Part shown: positions 25,778 to 38,061 of the stretch, one piece after another
Layout: every line of letters starts with the position of its first letter
Numbering within the stretch: position 1 is the first letter of the stretch
Assembly: GCA_910575075.1 (NCBI GenBank)
Contig: CAJTCY010000005.1
Span: forward strand, 124,001-188,000
DNA length: 64,000 nt
From: Lachnospiraceae bacterium
Lineage (GTDB): Bacteria > Bacillota > Clostridia > Lachnospirales > Lachnospiraceae
Direction of reading: 5' to 3'
Notes under the pieces: generated by a model
Database searches by the model: none
Told to the model about the DNA's origin: nothing
Seen by the model: the letters and a program-made list of their open reading frames with translations, nothing else
Program-made: the position numbers and the translations under genes

Positions 25778-25812
25778 AAAAAAGGGCATTCCAAGCTTCT
25801 TGGAACGCCCTT
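25778..25812 (-). terminator. Terminator within the glnN leader (attenuator candidate)
   Basis: A 14 bp stem (25782-25795 with 25799-25812; minus-strand arms AAGGGCGTTCCAAG and CTTGGAATGCCCTT) with a three-base loop and six T residues. It lies 47 bp upstream of the glnN ATG. It could also end fba transcripts, but fba stops 150 bp earlier. Control of glnN by read-through is inferred. Confidence 0.75.
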
Positions 25813-25964
25813 GTTCTACATGTTTGTTTTCTGTTGCTAATACGATACTCTAAATTTTCTCAAAATGCAATAGAAATTTAATAAAAATTTTATTTTTTGC
25901 TATTTCCAACAAATTTCACTGGCTTTTTGGAAATTTTTCTTCAAAACTCACAAAAATATCCAAA

Positions 25965-26831
25965 TTACTCTGCCTTGCCGACAGAACCAAATAATTCCAT
26001 TTTCTCCTTTACGGTTGCCTTGATTGCCTCAGCGCCTGGCGCCAGAAGCTTCCGTGGGTCAAATCCCTTGCCTTCCTGATCCTTGCCTGCCTCAATATAT
26101 TTTCTGGTGGCTTCTGCAAATGAAAGCTGGCACTCTGTATTAACATTGATCTTGGCTACGCCCAGGGAAATTGCTTTCTTAATCATATCCTCTGGAATTC
26201 CCGTGCCTCCATGAAGCACCAGCGGCATCTCTCCAGTTTTCTGCTGAACAGCATCCAGGGTCTCAAAGCTTAAACCAGCCCAGTTATCCGGGTATTTGCC
26301 ATGAATATTACCGATACCTGCTGCCAGCATATCCACACCCAGGTCTGCAATAGCTTTACATTCATCTGGATCTGCACATTCTCCTGCACCGACTACTCCA
26401 TCTTCCTCTCCGCCGATGGAGCCTACCTCTGCCTCAATAGACATACCCTTGTCGTGCGCAATTTTCACAAGCTCTGTGGTCTTTGTCACATTCTCGTCAA
26501 TCGGATAATGGGAGCCGTCAAACATAATAGAAGAAAATCCTGCTTCCACACATTTCAGACATCCTTCATAACTGCCGTGATCCAGGTGCAGCGCAACAGG
26601 AACAGTAATATTTAATTCTTCCAACATACCGTTTACCATACCTACGACAGTCTTATATCCTGTCATATATTTTCCTGCTCCTTCAGAAACCCCCAGGATT
26701 ACCGGGGATTTTAATTCCTGTGCGGTCAGTAAGATGGACTTTGTCCACTCCAGATTGTTGATGTTGAACTGTCCAACAGCATAATGTCCTGCTTTTGCTT
26801 TCTGTAACATTTCTTTTGCAGATACTAACAT
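25965..26831 (-). CDS. fba: Class II fructose-bisphosphate aldolase
   Basis: Glycolytic enzyme splitting fructose-1,6-bisphosphate, Zn-dependent, cytoplasmic, 288 residues. Visible: AVGQFNINNLEWTKSIL at the N-terminus, HLDHGSYEGCLKCVEAGFSS with the metal His and catalytic Asp, EAEVGSIGGEEDGV, GIGNIHGKYP and LVLHGGTGIPEDMIKKAI with metal and phosphate ligands. A related tagatose-bisphosphate or other class II aldolase is possible, but the size and sequence favour Fba. AGGAAAAGAA precedes the ATG. The leader (26832-26978) has a small GAGAG / CTCTC hairpin. Confidence 0.93.
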   Translation of the reverse strand: MLVSAKEMLQKAKAGHYAVGQFNINNLEWTKSILLTAQELKSPVILGVSEGAGKYMTGYKTVVGMVNGMLEELNITVPVALHLDHGSYEGCLKCVEAGFSSIMFDGSHYPIDENVTKTTELVKIAHDKGMSIEAEVGSIGGEEDGVVGAGECADPDECKAIADLGVDMLAAGIGNIHGKYPDNWAGLSFETLDAVQQKTGEMPLVLHGGTGIPEDMIKKAISLGVAKINVNTECQLSFAEATRKYIEAGKDQEGKGFDPRKLLAPGAEAIKATVKEKMELFGSVGKAE

Positions 26832-26978
26832 TTCTTTTCCTCCATTTCCGTCTCCTGCTCCCTGGCAGAAAACCCGTCTAAAATTTCATACAATAAACTT
26901 TGAGAGAGATTATGCTCTCACCTGACATATAGTTTACCTTATTTTCTCTAAAAAGAAAAGTATTTTCTAATACAAATA

Positions 26979-27893
26979 TCAATATTCCGGCAGAAACTTC
27001 ACACCGGGCCTGACCATAATCTCAACCGCCTGGCGCTTATTATATATATCAACTTCTGTATGGTCTCCGCCATACTCCCCGTCCAGCGTCCAGGAAAGCT
27101 TCTCCAGCGATTTTATATTCAGGTGGTCGGCCTTAAAGGTATAAATCAAATCCGTATCATCAATAAGATTCGTAAGGCTTGCAATAATTTCATTCAGTTC
27201 TATTGGATTCTTCGGCATTTTCACCAGGGTAACCTCGAACATTCCGTCATCCAGCTTTACATGTTTTCCAGTTATATTTTTAAAACCGCCTGCCGACGTG
27301 GAATTGGTAATCATGCCATAAATAAATTCATCTTCAATCTCCTGTCCTTCTACCGAAATTTTCAGATGAAAAGACTGAATAGACGTAATCCGCTTCACAC
27401 CCTCCAATAGATAGGCGAGATGGCCGATCCTGTTCTTCAAGTCCTGGCTGGTGGCATAGGAAACATCTGTGAACAGACCGAATGCTGCAATATACACAAA
27501 GTATTTTCCATTAAAGCTTCCTATATCACAGGCAAATGGAACTCCGTTTACTGCCACCTGTGCCGCCTTATCCATATTCTTTGGTATTTTCAGGGAAACT
27601 GCAAAATCATTCGTGCTTCCAGAGGGAATATAACCGATGGGCACCCGGTCTCTGCGCTGCATCATTCCGCTCACTACTTCATCTAACGTACCATCTCCGC
27701 CGCTGCATACCACCAGTTCATATCTGCCAGCTTCTTCCCGAACCAGCTCCATGGCATCCTGGGGCTGCTGGGTGGGGTAAACCGTCACTTCATATCCGGT
27801 TTTTACAAATTGATCCACGATACTCAGCAGTCTGTTTTTAATCTGTCCTTTCCCAGAAAAGGGATTGAACACAAACAAAAGCTTTTTCTTCAT
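26979..27893 (-). CDS. Diacylglycerol kinase-family lipid kinase (YegS/DagK-like)
   Basis: Cytoplasmic lipid kinase of 304 residues that phosphorylates diacylglycerol or a related lipid using ATP. N-terminal nucleotide-binding part FVFNPFSGKGQIKNRL, the diagnostic VCSGGDGTLDEVVSGMM (about 62-78), GYIPSGSTNDFAVSL, and a C-terminal beta domain with DDGMFEVTLVK and TLDGEYGGDHTEV. It lies 7 bp downstream of whiA and may be co-transcribed with it. The lipid substrate cannot be told from sequence alone. Confidence 0.9.
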   Translation of the reverse strand: MKKKLLFVFNPFSGKGQIKNRLLSIVDQFVKTGYEVTVYPTQQPQDAMELVREEAGRYELVVCSGGDGTLDEVVSGMMQRRDRVPIGYIPSGSTNDFAVSLKIPKNMDKAAQVAVNGVPFACDIGSFNGKYFVYIAAFGLFTDVSYATSQDLKNRIGHLAYLLEGVKRITSIQSFHLKISVEGQEIEDEFIYGMITNSTSAGGFKNITGKHVKLDDGMFEVTLVKMPKNPIELNEIIASLTNLIDDTDLIYTFKADHLNIKSLEKLSWTLDGEYGGDHTEVDIYNKRQAVEIMVRPGVKFLPEY

Positions 27894-27900
27894 CCCTGCT

Positions 27901-28854
27901 TCACCTCTTTTTTGCCTCTTTCAGCTCTTCTGCCATCTCACATAACCTGCGAAGCCGGTGGTTGACACCAGATTTTCCCACTGAAGGTTCCAGAAGCATT
28001 CCCAGTTCTTTCAGTGACGCCTGGGGATATTGCAGGCGCAGCAGCGCTATCTCTTTCAGATTGTCCGGCAGGCTGTCCAGGCCCCGCACAGATTTTATGT
28101 AATTAATATCCTCCACCTGCTTCACCGCAGCACTGACTGTCTTATTAATATTTGCTGTTTCACAATTCACCTGCCGGTTCACAGAATTACGCATTTCTTT
28201 TAATATACGGACATTTTCCAGATTCATCAATGCCACATGCGCCTCCATGATATTAAGCATATCTACAATCTGGGCGCCTTCTTTTAAATACACCACATGA
28301 CTTTTCTTCCGCTGGACAATTTTGGCGTCCATCTCAAAACTGTTGATAATTTCCTGCAGCTGCCGGGCGCGCTCTTCTCCACTACAGACAATCTCAAAAT
28401 GATATGACTTCTCAGGGTCGCTCATAGAACCTGCGCTTAAAAAGGCACCTCGTATAAATGCCCTGCGGCAGCAGGATCTCTGCACAAGCAGACCATTGGC
28501 AAGCGCTCGGGTATGAATATTCTCTCCCTGTTCATTCTCCCACTTTACTGCCTGCAGAACCTTACGAATCTCCTGCTGATTCTTCAGGGAAATTACAAAA
28601 ATCCTGCTTTTGTGCAGACAGACATTCTGCCGGACAGCAATGCCCACCTCTGCATGAAACGTTTTTTTCATCAGCATAAAATATTTTCGTGCCAGAGAAA
28701 TGTTCTCTGTATAAACACTAAGGCGCCTTCCCTCCTGAAATTCTTCCAGTTTTCCGGCAAAACTTAAAATAGCTGCAATTTCTGCAATCTGGCAATGCCT
28801 GCTTTTATGAAACTGCCGTGACAGCTCTTCCTTAACTTCGCCTGAAAATGACAT
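27901..28854 (-). CDS. whiA: DNA-binding protein WhiA
   Basis: Conserved Gram-positive protein with a LAGLIDADG homing-endonuclease-like N-terminal domain and a C-terminal helix-turn-helix, involved in cell division and chromosome segregation (sporulation in Streptomyces). Start SFSGEVKEELSR is typical; CCRRAFIRGAFLSAGSMSDP marks the central domain and LKELGMLLEPSVGKSGVNHR the C-terminal HTH. It is 317 residues. It lies 14 bp from rapZ, the usual neighbour. Confidence 0.96.
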   Translation of the reverse strand: MSFSGEVKEELSRQFHKSRHCQIAEIAAILSFAGKLEEFQEGRRLSVYTENISLARKYFMLMKKTFHAEVGIAVRQNVCLHKSRIFVISLKNQQEIRKVLQAVKWENEQGENIHTRALANGLLVQRSCCRRAFIRGAFLSAGSMSDPEKSYHFEIVCSGEERARQLQEIINSFEMDAKIVQRKKSHVVYLKEGAQIVDMLNIMEAHVALMNLENVRILKEMRNSVNRQVNCETANINKTVSAAVKQVEDINYIKSVRGLDSLPDNLKEIALLRLQYPQASLKELGMLLEPSVGKSGVNHRLRRLCEMAEELKEAKKR

Positions 28855-28868
28855 TTTTTCCTCCCGCT

Positions 28869-29744
28869 CTATTTATTGCGGAGCGCGTCTTTCTGAATAT
28901 CCCGGTGCTCAATCTTAAGCCCATACTCTCTCTGATGCCGCATCCGCTCATATAATCCATTGGCAAGAGTTACCGAACGGTGCTTGCCGCCTGTACATCC
29001 AATTGCTATAACAAGCTGGGTTTTCCCTTCTGTGATATAATTTGGTATCAGGAATTTCACCATATCTTCCAGTTTATCCAGAAACTTTCCCGCTTCCCCA
29101 AACTGCATCACATATTCCTGGATCTCTTTGTCATTTCCTGTTTTGGCACGCAGTCCCTCCACATAATAAGGATTGGGCAGAAAACGCACGTCAAATACCA
29201 GATCCGAATCTGTGGGAATCCCATATTTAAAACCAAAAGAAACGATGGTGATAAACAGATTTTTATAATCCTGATTCTGTATAAAAATCTTCTCCAGCTC
29301 CGCTTTTAATTCTCTGGTCAGCATGTTACTGGTGTCCACAATATAGTCTGCCTGTTTTTTTAAAAATTCCAGCCGCCTGCGCTCTTCTCGGATTCCCCGG
29401 TCTACCCGTTCATTTCCTGCAAGGGGATGGGTTCGTCTGGTTTCCTTATAACGCTTCACCAGTACTTGATCCGCAGAATCCAGATAAAGGATGTCGAAAG
29501 ATTTTCCTTTCTGTTCCAGACCGTCCAGGACATTCTGCAGTTCCTGCAGAGACTGGCCGCTGCGGATATCAACCCCCACCGCAACCTTCTGCAGTTCAGT
29601 GTCCTGCTGGTCGGCAAGCTGGGCAAATTTCTCAATCAGGGCAATCGGCAGGTTGTCCACGCAGAAGTACCCCATATCTTCCATCATTTTTAACGCAGTA
29701 CTCTTTCCTGCCCCGGACATTCCTGTTAAAATTATAAATTTCAA
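28869..29744 (-). CDS. rapZ: RapZ/YvcJ-family nucleotide-binding protein
   Basis: P-loop protein, 291 residues; in E. coli RapZ steers GlmZ RNA to RNase E, in B. subtilis YvcJ binds GTP. Walker A GMSGAGKSTA at about 8-17, VDNLPIALIEKF, a Walker-B-like FDILYLDSAD, and the C-terminal domain with SFGFKYG, DVRFLPNPY and GCTGGKHRSV, which is the probable RNA/sugar-binding part. It sits between murB and whiA, the standard Firmicutes arrangement. Confidence 0.96.
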   Translation of the reverse strand: MKFIILTGMSGAGKSTALKMMEDMGYFCVDNLPIALIEKFAQLADQQDTELQKVAVGVDIRSGQSLQELQNVLDGLEQKGKSFDILYLDSADQVLVKRYKETRRTHPLAGNERVDRGIREERRRLEFLKKQADYIVDTSNMLTRELKAELEKIFIQNQDYKNLFITIVSFGFKYGIPTDSDLVFDVRFLPNPYYVEGLRAKTGNDKEIQEYVMQFGEAGKFLDKLEDMVKFLIPNYITEGKTQLVIAIGCTGGKHRSVTLANGLYERMRHQREYGLKIEHRDIQKDALRNK

Positions 29745-29757
29745 TACCTTCCTCCTT

Positions 29758-30660
29758 TCAAAAATCCCCCAGGAACCTCACCTCTGTTTCCAGCCTTACC
29801 CCAGAATCTGCCTCCACCTTGTCCTGTACCTGCCGGATTAGTTCACTGATTTCTGCTGCAGTGGCACTGCCCCGGTTAATCACAAATCCACAGTGTTTCT
29901 CCGATATCTGCGCATCCCCCACGCGATATCCGCGAAGCCCTGCATCCTGTATCAGCTTTCCGGCAAAATACCCTTGCGGACGTTTAAAGGTACTGCCTGC
30001 GCTTGCATATTCCAATGGCTGCTTTTTGCTGCGCTGACTCCGCAATTTCGCCATCTGTTCCTGTATCTTCTCAGAATCCCCTGGCTTTAACTCCAATTCT
30101 GTATCTAATACAATATAATCATTCTGAGGAATGCAGCTATGACGATAGCCCAGCTCTAATTCCTCCAGGGTCAGTTCCTTTTCCTGCCCTTCTGGTGTCA
30201 GCACTGTCACTTTCCGAACAATTTGTTTCATCTCACCGCCATAAGCGCCTGCGTTCATTACCACAGCCCCGCCTATGGTACCCGGAATGCCAGACGCAAA
30301 TTCCATTCCTGTGAGCGCATGGTCCGCCGCAACCCTCGCCACAGCAGACAGCAGTGCTCCCGCCTCTGCTGTTATGGTATTTCCTTCTGCTGTCACTTCT
30401 GCTGCTTCTCTGCCCAGTTCCATCACCAATCCGCGAATCCCCCTGTCTCCTACCAGAAGATTGCTGCCGTTTCCAATAACCAGCCAGGGAATATTATATT
30501 TTCGGCACAAAGATACTATCTCTGCCACCTGTGTCCGTTTCGGCCGGACATAATATTCAGCGGGACCGCCTGTGCGAAATGTAGTATGGCTGCTCATGTT
30601 CTCCTGTACGAAACACTGTTCTGTTATCTTCTGTAAACCTTCCAAAAATGATTCATTCAC
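29758..30660 (-). CDS. murB: UDP-N-acetylenolpyruvoylglucosamine reductase
   Basis: FAD enzyme that completes UDP-N-acetylmuramate in peptidoglycan synthesis, 300 residues, type II size. FAD-binding features: TTFRTGGPAEYYVRP, VIGNGSNLLVGDRGIRG and ASGIPGTIGGAVVMNAGAYG. The catalytic Ser is in ASAGSTFKRP and the end shows GLRGYRVGDAQISEKHCGF. It is followed 13 bp later by rapZ. Confidence 0.97.
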   Translation of the reverse strand: MNESFLEGLQKITEQCFVQENMSSHTTFRTGGPAEYYVRPKRTQVAEIVSLCRKYNIPWLVIGNGSNLLVGDRGIRGLVMELGREAAEVTAEGNTITAEAGALLSAVARVAADHALTGMEFASGIPGTIGGAVVMNAGAYGGEMKQIVRKVTVLTPEGQEKELTLEELELGYRHSCIPQNDYIVLDTELELKPGDSEKIQEQMAKLRSQRSKKQPLEYASAGSTFKRPQGYFAGKLIQDAGLRGYRVGDAQISEKHCGFVINRGSATAAEISELIRQVQDKVEADSGVRLETEVRFLGDF

Positions 30661-30661
30661 A

Positions 30662-32056
30662 TTAAGCCTCTTTCAAAAATGCTGTGTATCCTGATTTTGC
30701 CTCGTAGAGATCTGCCTTGCTGATAATTTCCCAGGGAGCGTGCATATTCAGCACAGCAACTCCGCTGTCAATTACAGACATATTGTAATTTGCAAGAATA
30801 TAGGCAATGGTGCCTCCTCCGCCCTGATCCACTTTTCCAAGTTCAGAAGTCTGGAAAGAAACATGATTATCGTCCATAATCCGCCGCAGCTGCGCCATAT
30901 ACTCAGGATTGGCATCGTTAGAACCACTCTTTCCCCTGGAGCCAGTATATTTGTTAAATACCAGGCCGTTTCCAAAATAAGCACAGTTGCGTTTTTCCAT
31001 CACAGAGGCATAAAGAGGGTCATAGGCCGCGCTGACATCGGAAGACAATACTTTGGAATTCTCCATGCAGCGATTGAATTTAACCTGGTGAAACGTACCC
31101 ATTGCCTCAAACAGTTCTGCTACCATGTAAGCAAAGAATTTAGAATGCATGCCGGTTGCTCCGACACTTCCCACTTCTTCTTTGTCTACCAGCAGGCACG
31201 CACTCGTTTTCTCACATACGCCAGCTTCCAGAATTGCTGCAAAAGATGGATAGGCGCATACACGGTCATCATGTCCATAGCCCATAATCATACTCCGGTC
31301 CAGCCCATAATCTCTTGCTCTTCCAGCTGGAACCACTTCAATCTCTGCTGACAGAAAATCTTCTTCCTCTATATTGTATTGCTCTTTTAAAATATTCAGT
31401 ACATTTGTTTTTACTGCCTCTTTGGATTTCTCCTGTTCTTCTTCGGACACAAAAGGAATGCTGCCCACCAGAATATCCAGATTCTCTCCTTCTATCACCT
31501 TTGACGCTTTCTTCTCAAGCTGCTCAGATGCAAGGTGTACCAACAGGTCGCTGATGCCAAACACTGGATCATCTTCCTGATCACCAATATTAACGGTTAC
31601 GTTTGTTCCGTCTTTTTTCACAATTACACCGTGCAGCGCCAAGGGCAGCGCTACCCATTGATATTTCTTCACGCCGCCGTAATAGTGCGTGTCAAGCATG
31701 GCCATCTCTGTGTCCTCATACAGAGGCACCTGCTTCAAATCAAGTCTCGGGGAATCAATATGTGCCCCCAGAATATTCATGCCCTTTTCCAGAGGCTGCC
31801 TGCCAATGACAAACAGGCAGAGCATTTTCTCCATATTTACCGCGTACAGCTTATCTCCGGTTTTAACGGTGCGCCCAGCCGCGATCACATCTCTTAAATT
31901 CTCAAATCCTGCCGCCTCAGCCTGGGCGGTCAGCTCTGCAACGCATTCTCTCTCTGTCTTGCAGTCTGAAATAAATTTCTTATAGTCTTCTCCAAAGGCA
32001 AATACTGCTTCCCTCTGTTCTTGTGAATATTTCTTCCACGCATTTTTTCGTTCCAT
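30662..32056 (-). CDS. M18-family aminopeptidase
   Basis: Cytoplasmic metallo-aminopeptidase related to aspartyl aminopeptidase and yeast Ape1, 464 residues. Metal ligands are visible in LGAHIDSPRLDLK, in LVDKEEVGSVGATGM (bridging Glu and general base) and DVSAAYDP, with a final His in NMHAPWEIISKADLYE. It lies 1 bp before murB and 3 bp after hprK, so it belongs to the hprK-murB-rapZ-whiA transcript. Removal of N-terminal acidic or other residues is assumed from the family. Confidence 0.93.
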   Translation of the reverse strand: MERKNAWKKYSQEQREAVFAFGEDYKKFISDCKTERECVAELTAQAEAAGFENLRDVIAAGRTVKTGDKLYAVNMEKMLCLFVIGRQPLEKGMNILGAHIDSPRLDLKQVPLYEDTEMAMLDTHYYGGVKKYQWVALPLALHGVIVKKDGTNVTVNIGDQEDDPVFGISDLLVHLASEQLEKKASKVIEGENLDILVGSIPFVSEEEQEKSKEAVKTNVLNILKEQYNIEEEDFLSAEIEVVPAGRARDYGLDRSMIMGYGHDDRVCAYPSFAAILEAGVCEKTSACLLVDKEEVGSVGATGMHSKFFAYMVAELFEAMGTFHQVKFNRCMENSKVLSSDVSAAYDPLYASVMEKRNCAYFGNGLVFNKYTGSRGKSGSNDANPEYMAQLRRIMDDNHVSFQTSELGKVDQGGGGTIAYILANYNMSVIDSGVAVLNMHAPWEIISKADLYEAKSGYTAFLKEA

Positions 32057-32059
32057 ATT

Positions 32060-33007
32060 CTATTCCTCTTCTTCCTCCTCGTCGGAATTTTTCTGGAGAT
32101 TTGCCTGCACACGTCGGTATAATTCCTGAGCCGCATTATAACCCATTTTTTTCTGTCGGTGGTTCACTGCTGCAGTCTCACAGATTACAGCAAGGTTTCG
32201 TCCCGGACGGATGGGCAGGGAATGGCAGACCACTTTATTTCCCAGAAATTCTGTGTATTCCTCTTCCAGGCCCAGGCGGTCATACTCGTTTTCTTTTTTC
32301 CAGTCCTCCAGTTTAATGACCAGATCTATATTCTGTTTTTCCTTTACACATTCTACGCCAAACAGTGTCTTTACATCAATAATGCCCACGCCTCTCATCT
32401 CAATAAAATATCTGGTGATGTCTGGTGCGGTTCCCACCAATGTGTGCTCATTGATTCTGCGGATTTCCACCACATCATCACTGACCAGCCGATGTCCTCT
32501 CCGGATCAGTTCCAAAGCCGCCTCGCTCTTACCGATGCCGCTCTCTCCCATGATCAGCAGTCCTTCTCCATATACATCCACCAGTACGCCATGAATGGAA
32601 ATACAGGGTGCAAGCGCTTCTCCCAGATAATAAATCAGTTCTGCCATAAACGCAGACGTTCCATAATCCGTGGACAGAACAGGCGTCTGATTCTTAGTGG
32701 CAATTCTCATCAAATCCTCATCTGGCTGCAGATCACGGCTGAAAATAACACAGGGTATATTATGTGAGAAAAACTTCTGATAGACATCCAATTTTTCCTC
32801 CTGGCTCAGCTTCTGTATATAAGTATATTCCACCATACCGATAATTTCTATTCTGCTCTTTTCAAAATAATCAAAATATCCTGTGAGCTGCAGTGCAGGG
32901 CGGTTGACCTCTGCGGTAGTTACCTTGCGGGATTTGATGTCTACATCGGGATTCAACACCTTCAGCTTCATTTTTTCTACGATTTTTTTTACACTTACAC
33001 CACTCAT
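32060..33007 (-). CDS. hprK: HPr kinase/phosphorylase
   Basis: Bifunctional enzyme that phosphorylates HPr on Ser46 and removes it, the central sensor of carbon catabolite control in Firmicutes. Walker A GESGIGKSEAALEL (about 153-166), DDVVEIRR and the HprK signature around IEMRGVGIIDVKTLFG are intact. The start at 33007 (MSGVSVKKIVEKM) follows GGAG seven bases upstream. About 315 residues with an acidic Glu tail. It lies about 100 bp downstream of uvrC. Confidence 0.97.
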   Translation of the reverse strand: MSGVSVKKIVEKMKLKVLNPDVDIKSRKVTTAEVNRPALQLTGYFDYFEKSRIEIIGMVEYTYIQKLSQEEKLDVYQKFFSHNIPCVIFSRDLQPDEDLMRIATKNQTPVLSTDYGTSAFMAELIYYLGEALAPCISIHGVLVDVYGEGLLIMGESGIGKSEAALELIRRGHRLVSDDVVEIRRINEHTLVGTAPDITRYFIEMRGVGIIDVKTLFGVECVKEKQNIDLVIKLEDWKKENEYDRLGLEEEYTEFLGNKVVCHSLPIRPGRNLAVICETAAVNHRQKKMGYNAAQELYRRVQANLQKNSDEEEEEE

Positions 33008-33104
33008 TCTGATTCTCCTTTCACTGGGCAAAACTTATGCATTTTATCATGAATCCTGTTTCATGATAATCATCCGCTGTTTAACAATTATTCTATCATA
33101 AAAC

Positions 33105-34981
33105 CTATTCCCCTTCAACAGAAGGCCTGTGGAAAAATTCATAGACTGCCTTTGCTGCCTGCTCATTCATAGAGGGAAGCTCTGCAAGCGTTTGCACATC
33201 TGCGCTGCGAATGGCGTCCAGAGATAAAAATTTCTTCATCAGCGCCTTCCGCCTCACTGCTCCAATCCCGGGAATATCATCCAGCACAGAATGCACCTGC
33301 TCTTTACTTCGAAGTGAACGGTGAAATTCAATGGCAAAACGGTGCGCCTCATCCTGTATGCGGGTAATCAGCTTAAATCCTTCGCTGCGGCGGTCAATTG
33401 GAATCTCCTGATTATGATAATACAATCCGCGTGTCCTGTGATTATCATCTTTTACCATGCCGCACACAGGAATCTGCAGTCCCAGTTCTTCTAATACACG
33501 CAGCGCTACATTCACCTGTCCTTTTCCTCCGTCCATCATAATCAGATCTGGAAAACGAGTAAAGCTTCCATACTGCTGATCAAGATCCCGTTCTTTCAAT
33601 TCTTCCTGTTCTTTCATCCCATGTGAGAACCGGCGGGTCAGAACTTCATACATAGAACCGTAATCATCAGGTCCTGTTACCGTACGCAGCTTGAATTTCC
33701 GGTAATCGCTGCGCTTTGGTTTTCCCTTCTCGTATACAATCATGGAACCCACTGACTCAAAACCGCTGATATTGGAAATATCATATGCCTCCACCCGTTT
33801 CAGCTCTTCCAGCTCCAGCAGCCTTCCGATCTCCTTGAGCGCTCCGATGGTCCGTCCTTCTTCACGTTTGATTTTCTCCTTATCCTGTGAAAGTACCATA
33901 CCGGCATTCTGAGCCGCAAGTTCCACCAGTTTTTCCTTAGTTCCTTTCTTCGGCACCCGGATATAAACTTTCTGTCCCCGCTTTCTGCCCAGCCATTCAG
34001 CAATAACGTCTGCTTCCTCAATCTCTTCCTGCAGCATCAGCTCCCTGGGAATAAAAGGCGTTCCCGCATAAAACTGTTTTAAAAAGGTAGCCAGCACCTG
34101 GGGTCTGGTGTCTTCGCTTCCCACGCTGATATGAAAATGATCTCTTCCGATAAGTTTCCCATCCCGAATGAAAAATACCTGCACCACAGCGTCTTCTCCA
34201 TCTGACGCCATTGCAATAATATCCTTATCCTCACCGTCAGAATTAGTAATCTTCTGTTTCTGGGCAATCTGCTTTACCGCTTTCAGCAGTTCCCGGTATT
34301 CGGCTGCCTTCTCAAAATACAAATTCTCAGAAGCAGACAGCATTTTATCCTCCAGTTCCTTTAATACCGGCTGGTAATTTCCGTTCAAAAACTCTATGGC
34401 CTGATTGATTTTCTGGCGGTATTCTTCCTGGCTGATATACCCCTGGCAGGGCGCCATGCATTGATGGATATGATAATTCAGACAGGGGCGTTCCCTGCCA
34501 ATATCTTTGGGCAGAGAACGATTGCACGTCCGCAGAGAATATAGTTTTTCAATAAGCTCTATCGTATCTTTGACTGCTCCTGCACTGGTATATGGCCCAA
34601 AATACCGGGATTTATCTTTTTTCATCTGACGTGAAAAGAGGACTCTGGGAAAAGCTTCTCCCAGCGTCACTCTAATATACGGGTATGTCTTATCATCCCG
34701 CAGCATGGTATTATATTTCGGTCTGTGCTCTTTGATCAAATTACATTCCAAAATCAATGCTTCCAGCTCAGAGTCCGTGATAATATACTCAAATCTCTCG
34801 ATCTGCTTTACCATCTGCTCTTTTTTCAGTCCCTCATTATGACTGGGACGGAAATACTGACGTACCCGATTGCGAAGGCTGACTGCCTTGCCAATATATA
34901 TGATGGCATCTTTGGCATCATGCATAATATACACCCCAGGCTTCTGGGGAAGTTTCTTTAATTCCTCCTGAATATCAAACA

Positions 34982-34982
<1 letters not shown>
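33105..34982 (-). CDS. uvrC: Excinuclease ABC subunit C
   Basis: Nucleotide-excision repair nuclease making the incisions with UvrB, 625 residues. N-terminal GIY-YIG domain ([20 protein letters not shown]), a Cys-containing middle, a UVR motif, RNase H-like endonuclease region ([30 protein letters not shown]) and C-terminal helix-hairpin-helix ([20 protein letters not shown]). Its ATG shares one base with the ftsH stop (TAATG), so translation is coupled to ftsH. Confidence 0.97.
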
Positions 34983-37849
<2,867 letters not shown>

Positions 37850-37896
37850 TTATTTCCTCCTGAACATCGCTGTCTTCTGTTTCGCGACACTACTTT

Positions 37897-37925
37897 ATTA
37901 TATGTGCATTCTTTTTGAAAAGCAA
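37897..37925 (-). promoter_or_regulatory. Promoter of ftsH-uvrC
   Basis: TTGCTT (37920-37925) and TATAAT (37897-37902) with a 17 bp spacer, 48 bp upstream of the ftsH start codon. Confidence 0.7.
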
Positions 37926-38012
37926 TATATTCTTTCGAAACTTTTCCACAATATTTCTAAAGTTTTTATAAACTTTTTCGCCAAAGTCCTAGATTTCTTC
38001 TGGCATAGGTTG

Positions 38013-38018
38013 TATAAT
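38013..38018 (+). promoter_or_regulatory. Possible -10 of pyrG
   Basis: Perfect TATAAT 44 bp before the pyrG ATG; the -35 region 17 bp upstream is poor. No G-rich initially transcribed sequence or terminator, so PyrG-type reiterative control is not evident. Confidence 0.4.
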
Positions 38019-38061
38019 GTATTAGTTATTGAGAACGATACATATAGAAGGAGGAGCTACT

